Below are positions 36,656 through 45,150 of a stretch of 64,000 nt of DNA, in pieces. A program made the position numbers and the translations under genes. Within the stretch, counting starts at the first letter, position 1. Each line of letters starts with the position of its first letter. The notes beneath the pieces were generated by a model. That model saw only the letters and a list, made by a program, of their open reading frames with translations. It did not search any database and was not told the origin of the DNA. Source of the DNA: Flavobacteriales bacterium (GTDB taxonomy: Bacteria > Bacteroidota > Bacteroidia > Flavobacteriales_C > GCA-002722245); the NCBI GenBank assembly GCA_023251095.1, contig JAHEZL010000019.1, forward strand, positions 1 through 64,000, read 5' to 3'.

Positions 36656-38407
36656 CTATTGTTGTTCGAAAGTAATTTTGCTGTATTTGTATTTCAATGG
36701 TAAAAACGGAACTAACCAGTGTACTAAATCATAATTGATTCCATAAGTGTACAGAGAATTTTGATTTTTCAACTTAGAGTCATCCATGCGGCTAGCCTTA
36801 GGGATAATCACCATGTTTGTTGCTTTTGAGGTAAACAAATGCGTTCTTTTCATTGTTCCGTCCATTTCAACAGTTACCAAGTTAGCCACTGATAATTCAG
36901 GGAAAAACATAGTAGAAGGTTTCAACTTTTGTTTTGCGGCTATTTGTTTATCCAGTTTTGCATTGGTGCTTTTAGCATCCAAGAAAATGAAGTGCATTTT
37001 GTTGTTGCTCACATTAAAAATGTATGAACTTGCATATCCGCCATCATCCATTGTTACTTGTTTTTTAGGAATTCGCAATGACCAGTCTACTTTTCCATCG
37101 CTTTTGAATTTCACCACCAACAAGTCTTCATAGTGATAAGAATACCATTCCACTTCAACTCCCTGATATTGGAAATAGTAGTGATTTACAAAAGTTTTTT
37201 CAGCTACGATTGCTGCTGAACCGTCATCCATGATCACAAAATTTTTCAAGTCGAAATCTATTAATTCCGACCCCGTTTTGCCTCCCGAAGTTTTTTTAGA
37301 GAAAAGCTTCGTGAAGTTTGGATCAAAATCTTTTACTTCTGAAGCAACTACTTTAGCCGTAGATTTGTCTATTCGCGCATAAAAAGTACCACCCATTATA
37401 TCTCTTGTACCTAAATAAACATCCGTACCTCTTCTGATCAATCCAAGTCCAGTCGCTTTATTAGTATAAAATCCCGCACAAATAATATCATTGTTATTTG
37501 GATTAGCTTTAAAAACAATATCTGTAATTCTTTTTGTTCCTAAATCAATATCATATCCCTTGAACTGCTCTTTTTTATAATCATAGTGATAAATGGTACT
37601 CAAATAGGTAGGATTAAACATATCCTTTAGAGTCCATTTAACTTTTATCTTCCCTGTTTTTTCAGATACTTTAGTATCCACTTTCCATTTTCTTGTCAAT
37701 AAATATACGTTGCCATCATTATCTAACTGATAATTAAAAACATTATACATCATATCGGCAATGGGAAGTTTTAAATCACCCGACCAAACTGAATTGATGT
37801 CTTTATCAAATACTTTTAAATGTATTTTTGATTCAGCTTTTCTTTCGTAATCTTTATCCAGTCTTATAACCATAAATTTTGATTTATCATCAGAATTTAT
37901 CACCTGAAATCCTTGACGGAAGCTCCATACCTTATTAATCGCATAATTTGATATCACATCTATTTCAGTGATTTTAGTATCCAACTTTCCTGCGTCATCA
38001 ATCGACTGCAGGTAAACCGCTGTTTCTTTTGCATGTCGGTCGTAAAAAGAAGTGATTAATACCAAGTGCTTTCCAATCACCTGAACTCCTTCAAATTTTA
38101 CGGCAACTTTCTTTTTTGATTTACTTGCAGTTCTTTTAGGAAGAACCAATTCAACCTGTTTGGTTTTAGACATTTTCGCTTTATCGAAAATAGAGATGAA
38201 GTATTTTGGTTTTGCTAAAAAACGGTGTTTGGTATCCAAAACATAAAAATTTGTTTCGTTTTCCATAATGATCCCTGAGGAAGTCACGTTCCATTTAAGT
38301 TTTTCGGCTTTACCAAGTTCTACTTTTATGGATTCTTTTACTGGTGAGTTTTGGCCAAATGCAAATAGCGATCCAGCCAAAAATAAGGCGATTAATAAAT
38401 GTTTCAT
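36656..38407 (-). CDS. Exported 583-aa protein of unknown function
   Basis: A signal peptide (about 1-19, LFAFGQ) followed by a beta-rich region with no family I recognise. Repeated strand-like elements (FYVLDTKHRFLAKPKYFISIFDK, YLLTRKWKVDTKVSEK, DDGSAAIVAEKTFVNHYYFQY) suggest a propeller-type fold. No T9SS sorting domain and no lipobox. Many Lys/Asp residues. It is divergent from the barrel-like gene at 38469 across 61 bp and has its own terminator. Possible alternative: a surface glycan-associated protein, but there is no direct evidence. Confidence 0.75.
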   Translation of the reverse strand: MKHLLIALFLAGSLFAFGQNSPVKESIKVELGKAEKLKWNVTSSGIIMENETNFYVLDTKHRFLAKPKYFISIFDKAKMSKTKQVELVLPKRTASKSKKKVAVKFEGVQVIGKHLVLITSFYDRHAKETAVYLQSIDDAGKLDTKITEIDVISNYAINKVWSFRQGFQVINSDDKSKFMVIRLDKDYERKAESKIHLKVFDKDINSVWSGDLKLPIADMMYNVFNYQLDNDGNVYLLTRKWKVDTKVSEKTGKIKVKWTLKDMFNPTYLSTIYHYDYKKEQFKGYDIDLGTKRITDIVFKANPNNNDIICAGFYTNKATGLGLIRRGTDVYLGTRDIMGGTFYARIDKSTAKVVASEVKDFDPNFTKLFSKKTSGGKTGSELIDFDLKNFVIMDDGSAAIVAEKTFVNHYYFQYQGVEVEWYSYHYEDLLVVKFKSDGKVDWSLRIPKKQVTMDDGGYASSYIFNVSNNKMHFIFLDAKSTNAKLDKQIAAKQKLKPSTMFFPELSVANLVTVEMDGTMKRTHLFTSKATNMVIIPKASRMDDSKLKNQNSLYTYGINYDLVHWLVPFLPLKYKYSKITFEQQ

Positions 38408-38468
38408 TTTGTGGTTTTTGAATTTTAATTCTTAGTTTCGTCGGCAAATGTAATAATATTTTAAAAAC

Positions 38469-39119
38469 ATGAAACATTTATTTCTCTCCCTATTGATTTT
38501 GATTTCGTTCCCTTTGATTACAAAGGCTCAGGTTATCAGAGACAACAACTCAAACGTTAGGGTTTTCGATACTCAGGCACAGGCGAAAAGCACTGTTGTT
38601 ACTTCAGCGAATGTCCTGAAATTAAGCTTATGCCACTTAATAAATGGTCGTTATGCACTTTTTTACGAAAGAAAATTCACCGATTTAGTATCTTTTGAAA
38701 CAGGCGTGGGCTTTACCTATGGCGGTGATTATTCAACATACCTATACTCACAAAGTGATTTCAGCACCAGCAGCGTTTTTAAATTCGGCCCTACAGTAGA
38801 AGGGACTTTGAAGTTTTTCCCTGCAAAAGATGCAATGTTCGGAACCTATTTCGGAATCAACGCCCGTTATGCGGGATACAATACAACAGATCAGGGCTTT
38901 GATTTAAGAGAAAACCAAACACAGGCCATGATTACTGTTGGACATCAGGATTACGACTGGTTTGATGTTTTTGTGATTGATTATTATGTTTCTATAGGTG
39001 TTATCGGATTAACCAAACAGTCGTTATCAACCGATGCAAACTCAAATATTATCGTTTCTACTGCCGCAGCGACAACACCATGTATAAGGTTGGGACTTAA
39101 ATTCGGTTTCGACTGGTAA
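38469..39119 (+). CDS. Small outer-membrane beta-barrel-like protein, unknown function
   Basis: A 216-aa protein with a signal peptide (about 1-20, LITKAQ) and alternating aromatic strands (GRYALFYERKFTDLVSFETGVGFTY, GTYFGINARYAGYNTTD), given here by their cores YALFYERKF and YFGINARYA. The last residue is Trp (GLKFGFDW), in keeping with a C-terminal aromatic outer-membrane signal. Convergent with the T9SS gene at 39149; no terminator seen in the 29-bp gap. Confidence 0.7.
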   Translation: MKHLFLSLLILISFPLITKAQVIRDNNSNVRVFDTQAQAKSTVVTSANVLKLSLCHLINGRYALFYERKFTDLVSFETGVGFTYGGDYSTYLYSQSDFSTSSVFKFGPTVEGTLKFFPAKDAMFGTYFGINARYAGYNTTDQGFDLRENQTQAMITVGHQDYDWFDVFVIDYYVSIGVIGLTKQSLSTDANSNIIVSTAAATTPCIRLGLKFGFDW

Positions 39120-39148
39120 GCCATCAAAAAACGATTAAAAGCAAACAA

Positions 39149-40138
39149 TTACTTCATTATGAAAGTACTTGTTTGCCTTTGATCTCCTGAAACCGCACTA
39201 AGATAATACACCCCGTTTTCCGAGTAAGCGCCCAGAACAACAGTAAGCGTTGACGATATTTTCGGATCTACTTCATGGGTATATAAAACTCTTCCCATTG
39301 CATCGCTCACAGTTAAAAGTATTTCATGCTCTCCTTTAATATTGAGCTGCAAAGTAGCATTATCAATAACATTTGATTTCATTGTAAACAAATCCACTCC
39401 TTTGTGTGCTATGTACCTAACGGGAGATTCAGCAGCCGCACCATCAAAATCAACCTGGATTAATTTATAATAATTCACGCCTTCCTCCGGACTTTCATCG
39501 GTAAAATGATAAGTGGAAATATGATTGGCAGTTCCGTTTCCGCCAATAAAACCAATGTTTTTCCAATGAACACCGTCAGAAGATCTCATCACAGTAAAAT
39601 AATCATTATCGATTTCAGAAGCCGTTGACCAGCTTAATTCTACCGAAGAATTTTTAAGAAAAACATCAAAAGAAAGCATCTCTACCGGTAGTACTGCATT
39701 GCATACCCATCCCGTAAGAATCTCCGACCCATACACTTGAATGGCTGTATCAATAGGATAGGCATTGGTATTACAGTTCAGGCACCACGATTCAACCGCC
39801 ACATCATAAAAATCGGTAAAGGAACCAACAACACCCAAACGCGCACAGCCATATAACTCAATGCTTCCTCCCGGAAATACCGAAATGGATTGATTGGAAT
39901 TAAGGCGGGTGCCGTTACACAAACGCAGAATTCCTCCGCTATATATAGTAACCGATCCGGTAATACTGATACTGTTTGTAAAACAAACCACATCGCCATT
40001 ATTAATGATTTTTGGAGCAGATATCGTTGGATTTACTTCATCGCAACCATCTCCGCCGGTGCATTGCGCATGAAGATGCGATGCACTTATGAATGTCAGA
40101 ACTGACATCATTAAAATTCCCCCGAATTTCATAGACAA
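39149..40138 (-). CDS. T9SS type A secreted protein with FN3-like domain
   Basis: A 329-aa exported protein. Signal peptide (about 1-24, SHLHAQ), a Cys-containing beta-helix-like N-terminal part (about 25-145, ISITGSVTIYSGG, ISVFPGGSIELYG), an FN3-like module with the widespread LPVEMLSFDVFLKNSSVELSW start (given by LPVEMLSF and ELSWSTASE; about 150-240) and a type A sorting domain (about 245-329). The module and CTD combination is typical of Bacteroidota secreted proteins whose activity is in the N-terminal part. Nothing catalytic is visible. Downstream gap to narK holds a terminator of narK. Confidence 0.75.
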   Translation of the reverse strand: MSMKFGGILMMSVLTFISASHLHAQCTGGDGCDEVNPTISAPKIINNGDVVCFTNSISITGSVTIYSGGILRLCNGTRLNSNQSISVFPGGSIELYGCARLGVVGSFTDFYDVAVESWCLNCNTNAYPIDTAIQVYGSEILTGWVCNAVLPVEMLSFDVFLKNSSVELSWSTASEIDNDYFTVMRSSDGVHWKNIGFIGGNGTANHISTYHFTDESPEEGVNYYKLIQVDFDGAAAESPVRYIAHKGVDLFTMKSNVIDNATLQLNIKGEHEILLTVSDAMGRVLYTHEVDPKISSTLTVVLGAYSENGVYYLSAVSGDQRQTSTFIMK

Positions 40139-40191
40139 GTTTTTTAATTAGTAGTAGTTATTGCTAAGATACGGGGAATGTGAAAACTGAA

Positions 40192-40222
40192 CAAAAAAAA
40201 ACATCCCGACTGAGCGGGATGT
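40192..40222 (-). terminator. Intrinsic terminator after narK
   Basis: Stem ACATCCCG / CGGGATGT (40201-40222) with a 6-base loop; on the minus strand it is followed by eight T. It starts 26 bp past the narK stop. Confidence 0.88.
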
Positions 40223-40247
40223 TTATATTAAATGATCTTATGAAAAA

Positions 40248-41552
40248 CTAAGCCACTGAAGTAACCACTTCTTCTACTTTCACCGGTTTTTTAAATCTTG
40301 TCACTAAAACAATCAAACCAACCACTACTGCAATATATCCGATGTATTGGAAAGCTTCAACATAAGTAATAGACTCAGATTTGAATAAAAACCCGAACAT
40401 CATTCCTCCCACATTTCCTCCTGCTCCAACGATACCGCTTACCATACCAACGTTTTTCTCATCTATAAAAGGAACGATAGAGTAAGTAGCTCCATTCCCC
40501 ATTTTAAGGAACATAGCGAAAGAGAACATGCTGATAATAGCCATAGTGAGGTTACCCGACATTGCGAAGAACACCAAACCAATTCCTTCTAATATAATAA
40601 CGATAGCCAACAACCATCCTTTACCTTTCATTCCCCATTTAGCACCAATTTTATCGGCAAAGATTCCTCCCATTGCACGGGCAAAAATATTCATAGCACC
40701 AAAAGCACCTGCCCACATTCCCGCATCACCCTGATCCAATCCGAACTGATCCACAAAGTGCAAAGCAGCAACACCATCAAAAGTTATTTCCATACCGAAA
40801 CAAACCGCATAAGACAAAGCCAAAGCCCAAACTCTCCAGTCTCCCAATACCGACCAGTCGGTTTTTTTACTTGGCAATTGTGATCTTTCAATTTCATCAT
40901 AGTTTCCCTGAGGAGTATCTTTAGTGAATTTGTAGTAAACAAAAGCCATTACCAACATCAATACACCCGGAAAAATCATTGCATATCTCCATGACTCACC
41001 TTTAGTATAGCCCATTCCTACAATAGCAGCAAACAACACTGGCATCAACATATTAGTGATACCGCCACCTAAATTTCCCCAACCACCTGCAACTGCATTG
41101 GCTGTACCTTTTATTTTAGGAGCAAACATCATGGAGGTGTGAAACTGAGTGATAACGAAAGAAGCTCCGATAACACCTATTCCCAAACGGAATAAAAGGA
41201 AAGTCATATAACTATCTGCCAAACCTACACACATTACGGGAATTGATCCGATGATTAATAATGCAGTATATGCTTTACGTGGTCCCCAGGTGTCACACAA
41301 ACGACCAATGAGTAAACGCGCTACAATAGTTGCTGATACGGCGGCTATAATGGTATTTCCCACTTGTCCTTTTGTCAACCCTAATTCGGCACGAATGGTT
41401 GGCATCAATGGCGCCAATCCGAACCAAGCGAAAAAACAGGCAAAAAAGGTTAGCCAGGTAATGTGAAAAGTGCGCATTTGCACGCCTTTAAAACTCAATA
41501 CATTTAATTTCTCGAGGGGTTTGTTTAGTGTTAGGTCATTCTTCATACTCAT
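40248..41552 (-). CDS. narK: Nitrate/nitrite MFS transporter (NarK/NasA family)
   Basis: A 434-aa major-facilitator protein with about 12 membrane segments. Both nitrate-signature motifs are present: GGWGNLGGGITNM (about 155-167) and GIVGAGGNVGGMMFG (about 383-397), which line the substrate pathway in NarK/NrtP. The first MFS loop is VARLLIGRLCDTWGPRK. The protein takes up nitrate, probably with protons or in exchange for nitrite. N-terminal tail includes an alternative start two residues in. A defined promoter and a palindrome lie upstream (41586-41700). Confidence 0.93.
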   Translation of the reverse strand: MSMKNDLTLNKPLEKLNVLSFKGVQMRTFHITWLTFFACFFAWFGLAPLMPTIRAELGLTKGQVGNTIIAAVSATIVARLLIGRLCDTWGPRKAYTALLIIGSIPVMCVGLADSYMTFLLFRLGIGVIGASFVITQFHTSMMFAPKIKGTANAVAGGWGNLGGGITNMLMPVLFAAIVGMGYTKGESWRYAMIFPGVLMLVMAFVYYKFTKDTPQGNYDEIERSQLPSKKTDWSVLGDWRVWALALSYAVCFGMEITFDGVAALHFVDQFGLDQGDAGMWAGAFGAMNIFARAMGGIFADKIGAKWGMKGKGWLLAIVIILEGIGLVFFAMSGNLTMAIISMFSFAMFLKMGNGATYSIVPFIDEKNVGMVSGIVGAGGNVGGMMFGFLFKSESITYVEAFQYIGYIAVVVGLIVLVTRFKKPVKVEEVVTSVA

Positions 41553-41585
41553 TTGTTTTTTTATTAGAACTCAGTTTTGATGTAA

Positions 41586-41646
41586 CAAATGTATTGGGAT
41601 AGTACAGCCTGTACAATGAGATTATACAATGTTTTGATTGTTTATT
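41586..41646 (-). promoter_or_regulatory. narK promoter, nitrate-regulon type I
   Basis: On the coding strand: AATAAACA (41639-41646), TTG (41614-41616), 20 bp, and TACATTTG (41586-41593), a perfect TAnnTTTG box, about 34 bp before the start codon. The conserved AC, TG and CATTG positions lie between. The -33 to -7 spacer carries the extra palindrome GTACAGCCTGTAC (41602-41614). The same architecture occurs before crp1 and the porin gene. Confidence 0.75.
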
Positions 41647-41676
41647 TACAAGTATTATGAAGCGTAAAGACAAAAA

Positions 41677-41700
41677 AAATACTGCCATATGGCAGTATTT
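41677..41700. terminator. Perfect palindrome CTGCC-N4-GGCAG with T tract (terminator or operator)
   Basis: A 24-bp perfect palindrome whose core ACTGCCATATGGCAGT is flanked by A/T tracts. In the minus direction it is followed by eight T, so it suits a terminator for the cld transcript. Its CTGCC-N4-GGCAG core also stands exactly 39 bp before AATAAACA, as in two other nitrate promoters, so it may be an operator. Confidence 0.6.
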
Positions 41701-41716
41701 AAAACGGTCGTTAAAT

Positions 41717-41886
41717 AAAATCCCTCTTGCCATCACACAGAATCCTCCGCACTCTCCCTTTTACAAAGGGAGAAGCCCACACTCATCCATTTTCACAACA
41801 CACTTCAGGTAGTGCCGGCTAACTAACTTCCTCCTTTGTAAAAGGAGGAGTGCAGAGGGTTTTGTGCGAGGGGAAGGAGGATTTTT
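41717..41886. repeat. Long palindromic repeat, family B (copy 2)
   Basis: About 170 bp, imperfectly inverted; left arm CTCCCTTTTACAAAGGGAG, right arm CTCCTTTGTAAAAGGAGG, with the same central GGCTAACTAACTTCCTCCTT as in copy 1. Fills most of the 346-bp gap between cld and narK; the rest of that gap is the narK promoter and palindrome. No ORF in it. Confidence 0.85.
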
Positions 41887-41898
41887 TGTTAGAGAACG

Positions 41899-42459
41899 TC
41901 ATTTTTTCTTCAACCTCACATCCACTTCCCTCTCCACATATTTCCATTCTTCCGTTTTTCTCAGCAAAAAAATAAGCTCATCAAATCTTTCTCTGTTGTT
42001 GGGCGAAAATTCAAACCAGGTTAAAAAATCAAACTCTTCGCCGATGTCTCTGCTGTGAAACAACTGTCGGGAAATAGCCGACAAATACTTCGTACCTATT
42101 TCAATGTGTTTAGAATTCTCCGCCATTATTTTTCGTCTTTCATCCTGCGTAAGCAACCACCATTCTGCATTTTTTTTAATAGGAATAAAAGCAGCAAAAG
42201 TATTTTCAGGTTTTCCTAAAACAGAAGGCTGCTGATCCAAAACAATTTTTTCGGGACGATTAGTATACCTGAGATTACTGGTAAATCCTTTCAATACCCA
42301 ATTGGTGTTTTCGGATTTTTCCACTGAAATATCTTTTACAATATCCATGGAAGAACTTAAAGAAAGACCCTTCCCCACAATTGTTTTAATGGATAAAACA
42401 CTCCATGGTCCGTAGCTCTGACCAACAAAAGAAGTAATGTTTTTTAAATCACTTTCCAT
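41899..42459 (-). CDS. cld: Short (clade 2) chlorite-dismutase-family haem protein
   Basis: A 186-aa protein with the late block of clade 2 chlorite dismutases: EWWLLTQDERRKIM (about 99-112), SKHIEIG (H118, proximal haem ligand), ISRQLFH (R131, the distal catalytic Arg exactly 13 residues later, as in H170/R183 of the Dechloromonas enzyme), DFLTWFEF and TEEWKYVEREVDVRL. Chlorite dismutases decompose chlorite to chloride and oxygen. Nitrate reductases can reduce chlorate to toxic chlorite, so a detoxifying role beside nasC is plausible. No signal peptide, so cytoplasmic. It follows crp1 by 3 bp in one operon. Symbol used by family; activity is untested. Confidence 0.85.
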   Translation of the reverse strand: MESDLKNITSFVGQSYGPWSVLSIKTIVGKGLSLSSSMDIVKDISVEKSENTNWVLKGFTSNLRYTNRPEKIVLDQQPSVLGKPENTFAAFIPIKKNAEWWLLTQDERRKIMAENSKHIEIGTKYLSAISRQLFHSRDIGEEFDFLTWFEFSPNNRERFDELIFLLRKTEEWKYVEREVDVRLKKK

Positions 42460-42462
42460 TTT

Positions 42463-43173
42463 TTAAAAATTAAATTTCTCAATCTCTTTACGCAAAGCAG
42501 CGGCATCAACAATAAAAATATATTTCCCTTCACAATTGATCCATCCTTTATTTTTAAGCGCCGTCAGGGAACGAATCAGTTGTTCACTTTTTGTTCCTGC
42601 AACGTTAGCCAGTTCGGTACGCGACAAAACAAAGCGCAATCCTTTTTCATCCTGACCGAACCGATCGTAAATGGTTAACAAAGTATCAATCACTTTATCT
42701 TTCACATTCATCTGCGCATACCTTTTGGCGCGCGCCTCACTTTTATCCAGTTCATCTGCATAAAACAACATCAAATCGTAAGTGAGCGTGTTGTGTGTTT
42801 GCATTTCATTGGTAAAATATTTGTGGTGAAAATAGCACAGCGTTGTGTTCTCCAAAGCAGTTGCTGCAATAGGATAAACAGTAGCTCTGTTGTAACCGCG
42901 ATGCCCCACAATATCTCCGTCGGCAGCCAAACGAATCACTTGTTCTTTTCCATTCGCACCTGTTCTGGTGACTTTTGCTTTACCCGAATACACGAAAAAA
43001 ATTCCCTGAACCGGTGCACCTTCCATGATAAAAGATTGCGATTTTTTACAATCAATGATATAGCGGTTCGCCACCACATCGGCATAAGAATCGGCATCGT
43101 AATTTTTCTTCATTAAACAAGAAAGATTCTGACACGAAAAACAATCCCCCTTAGTATTATTTTTATTGCTCAT
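42463..43173 (-). CDS. Crp/Fnr regulator with N-terminal Cys cluster (crp1)
   Basis: A 236-aa regulator: C-X2-C-X4-C near the N-terminus (C11, C14, C19) plus C42, then a cNMP-like beta-roll, dimer helix and winged helix (LSRTELANVAGTKSEQLIRS). The four-Cys layout resembles the cluster ligands of FNR (C-X2-C-X5-C and a fourth Cys), so an oxygen- or NO-labile Fe-S cluster is possible. The recognition helix keeps E and R (S-E-Q-L-I-R) that contact the central G of FNR/CRP half-sites but lacks the usual SR. Very similar to the regulator at 48710-49414. First gene of the crp1-cld operon, with its own promoter of the nitrate type. Confidence 0.88.
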   Translation of the reverse strand: MSNKNNTKGDCFSCQNLSCLMKKNYDADSYADVVANRYIIDCKKSQSFIMEGAPVQGIFFVYSGKAKVTRTGANGKEQVIRLAADGDIVGHRGYNRATVYPIAATALENTTLCYFHHKYFTNEMQTHNTLTYDLMLFYADELDKSEARAKRYAQMNVKDKVIDTLLTIYDRFGQDEKGLRFVLSRTELANVAGTKSEQLIRSLTALKNKGWINCEGKYIFIVDAAALRKEIEKFNF

Positions 43174-43201
43174 CGTAGTTGGTTTGGGTCGGTTAAAAAA
43201 T

Positions 43202-43262
43202 CAAAGTTAATCGCTCAGTGTTGTGAATCCTATGTCAGGAGACAGCGTGCAAAATGTTTATT
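43202..43262 (-). promoter_or_regulatory. crp1-cld promoter, nitrate-regulon type I
   Basis: On the coding strand: AATAAACA (43255-43262), TAG in place of TTG (43230-43232), 20 bp, TAACTTTG (43202-43209; a perfect TAnnTTTG box), 28 bp before the start. Spacing is identical to the narK and porin promoters, including the conserved AC, TG and CAT positions. Confidence 0.75.
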
Positions 43263-43290
43263 CCCAATACGGAAAAGTATAAATGCAATA

Positions 43291-43318
43291 AAAAAAGCTG
43301 CCTTTCGACAGCTTTTTT
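43291..43318 (-). terminator. Terminator after nrtD (CTGYC-N4-GGCAG hairpin)
   Basis: AAAAAAGCTG ... CAGCTTTTTT, with the core CTGTCGAAAGGCAG on the minus strand, beginning 6 bp after the nrtD stop and followed by T's. It also stands exactly 39 bp before the AATAAACA box of the crp1 promoter, so it may have a second role. Confidence 0.75.
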
Positions 43319-43323
43319 CACAC

Positions 43324-44130
43324 CTACTTTTTATACACCATTCCCATATCTTCAATCGAGAATTTATCGGTTAAGAGATGTAATAATCTATCTCTTAATT
43401 CAATATATTCAGGCGTTTTTACTATTTCAATTTTGTTTCTCGGACGAGCTAAATGAACATGTTCAATCTCTTTAATGGTTGCAGCCGGACCGTCATTCAT
43501 CACCACAATTCTGTCGGATAAAAATATAGCTTCCTCAATATCGTGCGTGATCATGATAATGGTTTTATCTCTTCCACTTAAGTTCCACAACTTCAATAAT
43601 TCCAATTGCATTGTACCTTTCGTTAAGGCATCCAAAGCGCCAAATGGCTCATCCAGCAACAACACTCCGGGATTTATGGCAAAGGCTCTTGCAATTGCAA
43701 CTCTTTGTTTCATACCGCCCGAAAGCTGTCCGGGTAATTTATCTTTGTGCTGCATTAAATTCACCATCTCCAGATTCTGAAGTACAATTTCCTGTTTTTC
43801 TTTTTTAGAACAATCCATCACCGCGTCCACCGCCTGATAAATGTTTTGATACACAGACATCCATGGCAACAGCGAATAATTTTGAAAAACGATGCCTCGG
43901 TCGGGTCCCGGACCTTTAATCGTTTTCCCCATCAGCTCCACACTTCCGCCTGTGGGTGTATTCATTCCTGCAATGGCATTCATGATGGTAGATTTTCCGC
44001 AACCCGAATGTCCGATGATGGAAATGATTTCTCCTTTTTCAATGGATAAATTAATATCTCTCACCGCAATGTATTTTCCTTTCGGAGTGGGAAAGGAAAT
44101 TTCTAAATTTTTTATTTCTAAATAACTCAT
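43324..44130 (-). CDS. nrtD: Nitrate ABC transporter ATP-binding protein (NrtD-like)
   Basis: A 268-aa ABC ATPase of the NrtD/SsuB/TauB group. Walker A GHSGCGKST (about 39-47), Q-loop FQNYSLLPW (about 82-90), signature LSGGMKQR (about 136-143), Walker B VLLLDEPFGALD (about 155-166) and H-loop MITHDIEEA (about 191-199). It powers the NrtB permease. The gene lies 12 bp after nrtB and is the last gene of the porin-nrtA-nrtB-nrtD operon. Only one ATPase is present; NrtC-type fusion is absent, so a NrtD homodimer is likely. Confidence 0.9.
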   Translation of the reverse strand: MSYLEIKNLEISFPTPKGKYIAVRDINLSIEKGEIISIIGHSGCGKSTIMNAIAGMNTPTGGSVELMGKTIKGPGPDRGIVFQNYSLLPWMSVYQNIYQAVDAVMDCSKKEKQEIVLQNLEMVNLMQHKDKLPGQLSGGMKQRVAIARAFAINPGVLLLDEPFGALDALTKGTMQLELLKLWNLSGRDKTIIMITHDIEEAIFLSDRIVVMNDGPAATIKEIEHVHLARPRNKIEIVKTPEYIELRDRLLHLLTDKFSIEDMGMVYKK

Positions 44131-44142
44131 AGTAAAATATTT

Positions 44143-45021
44143 TTAGGCCTTGTAAGACACTTTGTTTTCAATCAATGTAAATAGCTTATCGAAGAGTAAT
44201 CCCACAATTCCAATGATCAGAATTGCCGATATAACTCTTTCTAAACTCAACGCATTCCAGCTGTCCCATACAAAGAAGCCGATACCTGCACCTCCCGACA
44301 ACATCTCACCTGCCACAATCACCAACCACGCCACACCTATACTCAAACGCAAACCTGTTATGATATGTGGTAGCGCATACGGAATCAAAATTTTTCTCAG
44401 GTAACGCATTTTTGAAAAGCCAAAAGCCTTCGCCACATTTTTATGATCCTGAGGAATAGATCCCACACCAAAAGCGGTGTTGATTAAAGTTGACCACAAG
44501 GAAGTAATGAAGATGATAAAGATTGTTGCCATATCAGAATCTTTAAAAACTACCAATCCTATAGGGAACCATGCCAGAGGCGAAACCGGTTTTAACAATT
44601 GAACAATAGGATAAAAAATTTGTTTTCCTATGTTACTTGCTCCCATTAATATTCCAATTGGAATGGCAATTACCGATCCGATGGAAAAGCCTAATAACAC
44701 CCGTCCGATAGAACTTCCCAATTGTAATCCTATCCCTTTGTCATTCGGTCCGTAATCGTAAAAAGGATCGCTCAACATTTCAAAGAACACCGTGAAAGTT
44801 GCAGCCGGAGTTGGCAAATCTCCTTCGGTGTAAGAACTCAACCATTCCCACAATCCGCCGCACAAAAACAATCCCACACAAGCAAAAAATATTGATTTTG
44901 CATATTTAAGTACATTTGAAAAAAACGCTTTTCTTTTATAATTGGTAGTTTCACCACCATTGCTTTCTTTCGAAACTCCCTTAGTTTCGATATCTGCCGT
45001 TAATGTTTCTGTGTCCGTCAT
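44143..45021 (-). CDS. nrtB: Nitrate ABC transporter permease (NrtB-like)
   Basis: A 292-aa integral membrane protein with an N-terminal charged tail and about six membrane segments, including the EAA-type loop (about 180-215: GVGSIPQDHKNVAKAFGFSK) that contacts the ATPase. Typical of SsuC/NrtB permeases. It follows nrtA after a 129-bp gap that contains a stem-loop, unlike the close spacing elsewhere in the operon, so expression may be lower than that of the binding protein. Confidence 0.9.
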   Translation of the reverse strand: MTDTETLTADIETKGVSKESNGGETTNYKRKAFFSNVLKYAKSIFFACVGLFLCGGLWEWLSSYTEGDLPTPAATFTVFFEMLSDPFYDYGPNDKGIGLQLGSSIGRVLLGFSIGSVIAIPIGILMGASNIGKQIFYPIVQLLKPVSPLAWFPIGLVVFKDSDMATIFIIFITSLWSTLINTAFGVGSIPQDHKNVAKAFGFSKMRYLRKILIPYALPHIITGLRLSIGVAWLVIVAGEMLSGGAGIGFFVWDSWNALSLERVISAILIIGIVGLLFDKLFTLIENKVSYKA

Positions 45022-45064
45022 CTTTTTAAAATTAAATACATTTACTATTTATTTTTCATAAAAA

Positions 45065-45139
45065 TGGCTGTCATTCGGACGAAGGAAGGATCTATTGCCC
45101 TTCACACATTAGATATTTCCTTCGTCAGGAAGACAGCCA
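45065..45139. repeat. REP-like stem-loop between nrtA and nrtB (family C)
   Basis: Three nested inverted blocks: TGGCTGTC / GACAGCCA (45065-45072, 45132-45139), CGAAGGAA / TTCCTTCG (45080-45087, 45117-45124) and ATCT / AGAT. The GTCATTCGGACGAAGGAA sequence resembles a repeat often met in Bacteroidota. On the minus strand a run of T follows, so it may act as a partial terminator that keeps nrtA above nrtB. Confidence 0.75.
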
Positions 45140-45150
45140 CCATTGTTTTT

